From positions 29,319 through 93,318 of the forward strand of contig DATDPU010000014.1 in NCBI GenBank assembly GCA_035292585.1: a stretch of DNA of 64,000 nt. The letters are read 5' to 3'. This DNA is from DASSFZ01 sp035292585 (lineage in GTDB: Bacteria; Chloroflexota; Anaerolineae; Fen-1058). Shown here one piece after another: positions 59,549 to 64,000 of the stretch. Each line of letters begins with the position of its first letter. Within the stretch, counting starts at the first letter, position 1. The notes under the pieces are model-generated. The model did not search any database. It was not told the origin of the DNA and worked only from the letters and a program-made list of their open reading frames with translations. Made by a program: the position numbers and the translations under genes.

Positions 59549-59912
59549 GTCCGGCCTCCTGCCCTGGATTGAATAGGGTGAATTATAGCGCATCGCTCTA
59601 AAATAGAAACTCAATCCCGAACACACCAGAAATTCTCATTTCGACTACTGTCATTCCGAGATGGTCTCCCTCTTCAATGTTGACGCGCCGAGCGGCCTCG
59701 TTTTTCACCGCTGAGAACGCGGAGAGCGCCGAGTAATTCAAGAATCTCTGCGATCTCCGCGTACTCTGCGGTAAGACCAACACTCTGGTCTGCGGTCGGC
59801 GTAGTGGAGATGCGCGGAGATTCGCAGGGTTTTTTCCGGCGGTTACGGGAGCGTAAGACCGGCTTCGTGTCCTCGTGGTTAATCCTCCTCCCGTACGTGC
59901 TATAATCCCGGC
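59549..59912. other. Gene-free spacer with repeats and ade promoter
   Basis: 364 bases. Holds CTCTGCGATCTCCGCGTACT-type and GAGAACGCGGAGAGCGC repeats (about 59706-59787), a CTTCGTGTCCTCGTGGTTAA repeat (59864-59883; also seen near 9160 and 52660), and a TATAAT next to the adenine deaminase start. No gene was recognised. Confidence 0.6.
59901..59906 (+). promoter_or_regulatory. TATAAT box, leaderless-type spacing
   Basis: TATAAT ends 6 bases before the ATG of adenine deaminase, so transcription should begin at or near the A of the ATG. No Shine-Dalgarno lies in between and no strong -35 was seen. Confidence 0.6.
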
Positions 59913-61619
59913 ATGGAACTCTCACACTTCATCAAAATCGCGCGCGGCGACGAGCCGGCTGACCTGCTGTTGAAGGGCGGCCAGGTCGTCAACGTGTTCA
60001 GCGGCGAGGTGATTGCCGTCGATGTGGCAATCGCCGATGGACGGATCGTCGGGTTAGGCCCGTACTCGGCTAAGGAGACGATCGATGTGTCGGGCAAGGT
60101 CCTTGCGCCCGGCTTCATCGATGCGCACGTCCACATCGAATCGAGCATGGCGCCGCCGCCCGAGTTCGCGCACGCCGTCGTGCCGCGCGGCACCACGACG
60201 GTCGTCATCGATCCGCACGAGATCGGCAATGTGCTGGGTCTCGACGGCATCCGCTACATGTTCGATACGGCCAAGTACAACCCGCTCAGCATTTACGTGA
60301 TGATGCCGTCGTGCGTGCCGGCGACGAACATGGAGACGGCCGGCGCGGTGCTGCATTGGTACGACATCGCGCCGTACCAAAACGATCCGTGGGTGCTGGG
60401 CCTGGCCGAGATGATGAATTTCCCCGGCGTGGTGTACGGCGTGGAAGAGGTGCTCGATAAATTGCGCGGCTTTGAAAAGGGCATCCGCGACGGCCACGCG
60501 CCCGGACTGAGCGGTCAGGCGTTGAATGCCTATGTCGCCGCCGGTATCGGCTCGGATCACGAATGCACCACGGTCGAAGAGGCGCGCGAGAAACTGCGGC
60601 TGGGCATGCTGGTGTTCATCCGCGAGGCGACCAACGCGCACAACCTGGAAGCGTTGCTGCCGCTGATCACGCCGGCCAACGCCCGGCGCTTTTGCTGGTG
60701 CACCGACGATCGCCAGCCGGCCGACCTGCTCGATCAGGGCCACATCGATTACCTGATCCGCCGCGCGATTCAGCTCGGACTCGATCCGATCACGGCCATC
60801 CGCATCGGCACGCTGAACCCGGCCGAGTATTTCCGCCTGCACGATCGCGGCGCGATCGCGCCGGGCCGCCGCGCCGATATCGCCGTGCTCGACGATTTGC
60901 GTCACGTCCACGCCGCGCTCGTGTTCAGAGCCGGGAAACTGGTCGCCCGCGCCGGCGAGTTGCTGCCGTATGACCGACCCGCCCGCAGCATCTTCGTCCG
61001 TTCCTCGATGAACGTCCATTGGGACGCGGTGAATTTCAAGGTCGAGGCGCAGGGGCGCCAGGCGCACGTGATTGGCGCGATCCCCGACCAGTTGATCACC
61101 GAGCACCTGATCGAAGACCTGACGATCGAGAACGGCGAAGCGGTGCAGGATGTGGGCCTCGACCTGTTGAAAATCGCCGTCATCGAGCGGCACACGCACA
61201 GCGGCAATCACGCGGTAGGGTTCGTGAAGGGCATCGGGTTGCGCAAAGGCGCGATCGCCTCGTCGGTCGCGCACGATCACCATAACATCGTCGTCATCGG
61301 CGCGGACGATCAATCGATGCTGACGGCGGCGCGCGCGGTGGGCGATATGCACGGCGGGATGAGCGCGGCGCAAGGCTCGAATGTCGTCGCCCGCTTGCCG
61401 CTGCCGATTGCCGGGCTGATGTCCGACCAGCCGATTCAGACCGTGCGGGCGCAGATGGACGACCTGTTGCGCGCGGCGCATGCGCTCGGCTCGACGCTGC
61501 ACGATCCGTTTATGGCGATGTCGTTCCTGGCGTTGGCCGTCATCCCCGAATTGAAGATTACCGACCAGGGTCTGGTCGATGTGGTGAAGTTCCAGACCAT
61601 TCCGTTGTTTGTGGAGTAG
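59913..61619 (+). CDS. ade: Adenine deaminase
   Basis: 568 residues. Amidohydrolase of the Ade family, adenine to hypoxanthine plus ammonia. Motifs: LLLKGGQVVNVFSGEVI, GFIDAHVHIESSM with the metal HxH, VIDPHEIGNVLG, HAPGLSGQALNAYVAAGIGSDHE in two blocks, RFCWCTDDRQPADL with the metal Asp, and the family-specific C-terminal half (SVAHDHHNIVVIGADD). Length fits (~570-600). It heads a run with three carbamoyl-phosphate genes, suggesting purine-nitrogen salvage or fermentation. Confidence 0.95.
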   Translation: MELSHFIKIARGDEPADLLLKGGQVVNVFSGEVIAVDVAIADGRIVGLGPYSAKETIDVSGKVLAPGFIDAHVHIESSMAPPPEFAHAVVPRGTTTVVIDPHEIGNVLGLDGIRYMFDTAKYNPLSIYVMMPSCVPATNMETAGAVLHWYDIAPYQNDPWVLGLAEMMNFPGVVYGVEEVLDKLRGFEKGIRDGHAPGLSGQALNAYVAAGIGSDHECTTVEEAREKLRLGMLVFIREATNAHNLEALLPLITPANARRFCWCTDDRQPADLLDQGHIDYLIRRAIQLGLDPITAIRIGTLNPAEYFRLHDRGAIAPGRRADIAVLDDLRHVHAALVFRAGKLVARAGELLPYDRPARSIFVRSSMNVHWDAVNFKVEAQGRQAHVIGAIPDQLITEHLIEDLTIENGEAVQDVGLDLLKIAVIERHTHSGNHAVGFVKGIGLRKGAIASSVAHDHHNIVVIGADDQSMLTAARAVGDMHGGMSAAQGSNVVARLPLPIAGLMSDQPIQTVRAQMDDLLRAAHALGSTLHDPFMAMSFLALAVIPELKITDQGLVDVVKFQTIPLFVE

Positions 61620-61826
61620 GTCTTGGCGATTCCAGCGCAGGCCCTTCTTGGCAAAATGCACCTTATCGATTAAAATCCGCTCCGTCGGTGAAGTCCGGCG
61701 CGGGAGCGATCGTCGCGATGAGGCCGTTACCGATGCAGCAGTCAACACGACCGTTGCGACCCCGTTGATCGGGCGCGGGTGCGACGGTCGATTTTGTTTA
61801 TCGCTAAATCCTCAGGAGGTTTCCGC

Positions 61827-62783
61827 ATGCGCAGCTTTGCAGGACGTGATATCCTTTCGCTCAAAGAGTTCGAGCGGCAAGAGTTCTTCCGCGTGTTCGA
61901 GGTGGCCAAACAGCTGGAGCCCATCGCCCGCAATCGCCGTAACAGCGATCTGCTCAAGGACAAGACGCTCGTGACCGCGTTTTATCAGCCGTCCACCCGC
62001 ACGCGGCTGGCGCACGAAGCGGCGATGCACCGGCTGGGCGGGCACGTCACGGGTTTCTCGGATGCCAAGATGACCCGCGCCGGCGACTTCTACCAGGAGT
62101 CGATCAAGGACACCGTCAAGATGTTGGAGTTCTACGGCGATGTGATCGTGATGCGCCACTTCCAGCAAGGCGCGCCGCACGAGGCCGCCAGGTGGTCGTC
62201 GGCGCCGATCATCAACGGCGGCGACGGCTGGGGCGAACACCCGACGCAGATCCTTACCGATCTCTACACCGTGCTGAACGAGAAGGGCCGCATCGACGGT
62301 TTGAAGTGGCTGGCCGTCGGCGATATGCGCATGCGCACGATGCACTCGCTGGGCTATGCGCTGACCCAGTTCGATTGCCCGATCACGTTCGTGGCCCCGC
62401 CGGACATGTCGCTGACCGACGAGTTCAAAGCTGAACTACAACAGTACAGCCTGGACTTCACGGAGGCCGAGCACGTGGAACAGGCGATTGCCCAGGCCGA
62501 TGTGATCTTAGTCGAGCCGGTGGTCCAGCCGGATTACACCAAATCGCGCGATGAGCGCGCGGGCAAGGACGTGGGTCTGACCCCGGCCAACTACAAGATC
62601 ACCCGCGAGCTGTTGACTGGCAAGGCCAAATCGGATGCGATCCTGCTGCACTCGCTGCCGCGTATGGATGAGATTCCTGCCGACGTCGATATTACCCGCT
62701 GGTCGCGCTATTGGCAGGAAGCCTTCAACGGGGTTGTGATGCGCATGGCGCTGTTGGCGCTGGTGCTGGGGGCGATGGAGTGA
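61827..62783 (+). CDS. pyrB: Aspartate carbamoyltransferase-like protein
   Basis: 318 residues; CAGGAGG upstream fixes the ATG. ATCase/OTCase fold: FYQPSTRTRLAHE (carbamoyl-phosphate site), NGGDGWGEHPTQILTDLYT, VGDMRMRTMHSLGYAL and LHSLPRMDEIPADVD, closest to catalytic PyrB, whose usual motif is HPLPRVDEI. The His-Ser for His-Pro change is minor. It could be the biosynthetic PyrB, but no pyrimidine genes are adjacent. Its neighbours (adenine deaminase, YgeW-like, carbamate kinase) leave open a catabolic carbamoyltransfer. Confidence 0.82.
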   Translation: MRSFAGRDILSLKEFERQEFFRVFEVAKQLEPIARNRRNSDLLKDKTLVTAFYQPSTRTRLAHEAAMHRLGGHVTGFSDAKMTRAGDFYQESIKDTVKMLEFYGDVIVMRHFQQGAPHEAARWSSAPIINGGDGWGEHPTQILTDLYTVLNEKGRIDGLKWLAVGDMRMRTMHSLGYALTQFDCPITFVAPPDMSLTDEFKAELQQYSLDFTEAEHVEQAIAQADVILVEPVVQPDYTKSRDERAGKDVGLTPANYKITRELLTGKAKSDAILLHSLPRMDEIPADVDITRWSRYWQEAFNGVVMRMALLALVLGAME

Positions 62784-62868
62784 GGAGGTAGGAGGTAAAC
62801 AAGTAGAAAGTACACAGGGATACTTGATACCTGTCTACCTGTTTCCCTTCTACTCCCTACAGGAGACC
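62784..62868. repeat. GGTAGGAGGTA and TACCTGT heptamer-type spacer
   Basis: GAGGAGGTAGGAGGTAAACA then ATACCTGTCTACCTGTTTCC form an imperfect hairpin before the YgeW-like gene. Confidence 0.7.
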
Positions 62869-62871
62869 ATC

Positions 62872-63852
62872 ATGCAGACCTTTCTTCACGGCCGAGACTT
62901 GATCGGCGACCTCGACTTCAGCAAGGAAGAAGTGGAAACCGTCATGGAGGTGGCGTTCGACCTGAAGCGCAAACGCGCGCTGGGCGAGCCGCACGCCTAT
63001 TTGCGCGACAAGGTGTTGGCGATGCTGTTCTTTTTCAGCAGCACGCGCACGCGCGGCTCGTTCGAGGCCGGCCTGGCGCAGTTGGGCGGTCACGCCGCTT
63101 TCATCGAGAGCAAGACCACCCAGATCGCGCACGGCGACACGCCCAAAGAAATCGGCGTAATCTTCGGCCGCTACTTCGACGGCATCGCTATCCGTCACGT
63201 GGATTGGGGCGTCGGCAACGGCTACTTGAATGAGGTGGCAAAACACGCGCGCGTGCCGGTGCTCAACATGCAGTGCGACATCTACCACCCGTTTCAGTGC
63301 CTGGCCGATCTGATGACGATCATCGAGAAGAAAGGCCGCGATCTGCGCCGCAAGAAGCTGGTCGTCTCGTGGGCTTACGCGGCGTCGTACCAGAAACCGA
63401 TGTCGGTGCCGCAGAGCTTGATTCTGCAAATGCCGCGCTTTGGGATGGACGTAGTGTTGGCGCACCCGCCGGAGTTCAAACTCATGCCGGAGATTATGGA
63501 TCAGGCGCGCGAGCAGGCCCGCAAGTTCAGCGCCGGGTTCGAGGTGGTGGATGATATGGAGGCGGCCTTCAAGGACGCCGACATCATCTACGCCAAGTCG
63601 TGGGGCGCGATGGTGCATACCCCTGATCAGGCAGCGGGCGCGAAGATCATCAAGCAGTATGCGCATTGGATCACGGATGAACGCAAGCTGGCGCTGGCCA
63701 GGCCCGATGCCATCTACATGCATCCCCTGCCGGCCGATCGCAACGTCGAAGTGACCGACGGCGTGATGGACGGCCCGCAGTCGGTGGTGTACGACGAAGC
63801 CGAGAACCGCCTGCACGCGCAGAAGGCCGTGCTGGCCCTGACGCTGAGCTAA
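62872..63852 (+). CDS. YgeW-like knotted carbamoyltransferase
   Basis: 326 residues. Carbamoyl-phosphate site FFFSSTRTRGSFE, then IESKTTQIAHGDTPKE, MQCDIYHPFQCLADLMT, SWAYAASYQKPMSVPQSL and MHPLPADRN. The SWAYxxSYxKPxSVPQ block matches E. coli YgeW, the knotted-loop branch found in purine-degradation clusters with carbamate kinase. The true acceptor in this branch is not settled. It starts 88 bases after the ATCase-like gene and is followed 4 bases later by carbamate kinase. Confidence 0.9.
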   Translation: MQTFLHGRDLIGDLDFSKEEVETVMEVAFDLKRKRALGEPHAYLRDKVLAMLFFFSSTRTRGSFEAGLAQLGGHAAFIESKTTQIAHGDTPKEIGVIFGRYFDGIAIRHVDWGVGNGYLNEVAKHARVPVLNMQCDIYHPFQCLADLMTIIEKKGRDLRRKKLVVSWAYAASYQKPMSVPQSLILQMPRFGMDVVLAHPPEFKLMPEIMDQAREQARKFSAGFEVVDDMEAAFKDADIIYAKSWGAMVHTPDQAAGAKIIKQYAHWITDERKLALARPDAIYMHPLPADRNVEVTDGVMDGPQSVVYDEAENRLHAQKAVLALTLS

Positions 63853-63856
63853 GCCG

Positions 63857-64000
63857 ATGAGCAAAGTCGCCGTCGTCGCGGTGGGGGGCAATTCACTCAT
63901 CAAGGACGAGAAGCAGAAATCCGTCCCGGATCAATACGCCGCCGCGTGTGAGTCGATGCACCACATCGCTGACATGATCGCCGCCGGCTGGAACGTGGTG
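63857..64000 (+). CDS. Carbamate kinase, 5' part (runs off window)
   Basis: 48 codons visible: MSKVAVVAVGGNSLIKDEKQ and then a helix ending at the window edge. VAVGGNSLI is the N-terminal nucleotide-binding motif of carbamate kinases, which make ATP from carbamoyl phosphate and ADP. It starts 4 bases after the YgeW-like gene, completing an ATP-generating carbamoyl-phosphate branch. Confidence 0.88.
   Translation, partial: MSKVAVVAVGGNSLIKDEKQKSVPDQYAAACESMHHIADMIAAGWNVV

Overview
The window is a high-GC bacterial chromosome segment that looks like Chloroflexota (Anaerolineae or a relative); I infer this from gene content rather than a marker gene. Supporting signs are an isopentenyl phosphate kinase, a tungsten-type aldehyde:ferredoxin oxidoreductase, secreted proteins with Thr/Pro linkers and a YLP-type C-terminus, a sugar-phosphate microcompartment locus, and many dispersed palindromic and heptameric repeats. 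No rRNA, tRNA or CRISPR array was seen.

Layout. 0.2-11.2 kb: surface-glycan cluster with three ArnT/PMT-like membrane glycosyltransferases, a fourth polytopic GT-C-like protein, a GT2 enzyme, a methyltransferase and a WecE-type sugar aminotransferase. 11.5-16.1 kb: an unknown His-rich membrane protein, a lipoprotein glycosidase and a secreted FG-GAP protein. 16.2-19.0 kb: aldehyde:ferredoxin oxidoreductase behind a structured, terminator-bearing leader, facing a MoaD-like gene pair. 19.3-31.7 kb: housekeeping and signalling (REC protein, polA, argF, TPR protein, cdaA-ybbR, der, REC-GGDEF). 31.9-33.1 kb: tandem signal peptidases.

33.2-46.3 kb is the centrepiece: a bacterial microcompartment (BMC) locus. 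It encodes RpiB-like and DeoC enzymes, a CoA-acylating-type aldehyde dehydrogenase and a class II (fuculose-phosphate type) aldolase, with shell proteins 1 BMC-H, 2 BMC-T and 3 BMC-P. Four enzymes carry candidate encapsulation helices. DeoC would release acetaldehyde and the class II aldolase lactaldehyde or a similar aldehyde, both feeding the aldehyde dehydrogenase. Interleaved with shell genes are a GAF-GAF-PAS histidine kinase, a REC-class III nucleotide cyclase, a REC-CpaE/MinD-like protein with a degenerate P-loop next to a protein of unknown family, a Uma2-type nuclease and a RelE-type toxin-antitoxin pair. This mix of two aldolases, signalling and a possible positioning ATPase is the best candidate for an undescribed system.

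46.4-55.0 kb: isopentenyl phosphate kinase, a cupin, then a catabolic-looking group of two GcvT-family proteins, two FAD oxidoreductases and an aspartoacylase-like hydrolase; the second GcvT-family gene is cut by one in-frame amber codon. 55.1-59.5 kb: a YitT-like protein, a lower-GC BglII/BstYI-like restriction-modification pair, a DinB protein and two small envelope proteins. 59.9-64.0 kb: adenine deaminase, an aspartate-carbamoyltransferase-like gene, a YgeW-like knotted carbamoyltransferase and the start of a carbamate kinase, suggesting nitrogen or energy salvage from nucleobases.

The non-coding fabric is unusual. A palindromic family (core GGAGGCGACTC) and degenerate 7-bp tandem arrays occupy many spacers and also run in frame through glycosyltransferases, polA, der and the BMC aldehyde dehydrogenase. 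At least three MITE-like elements with terminal inverted repeats are present.
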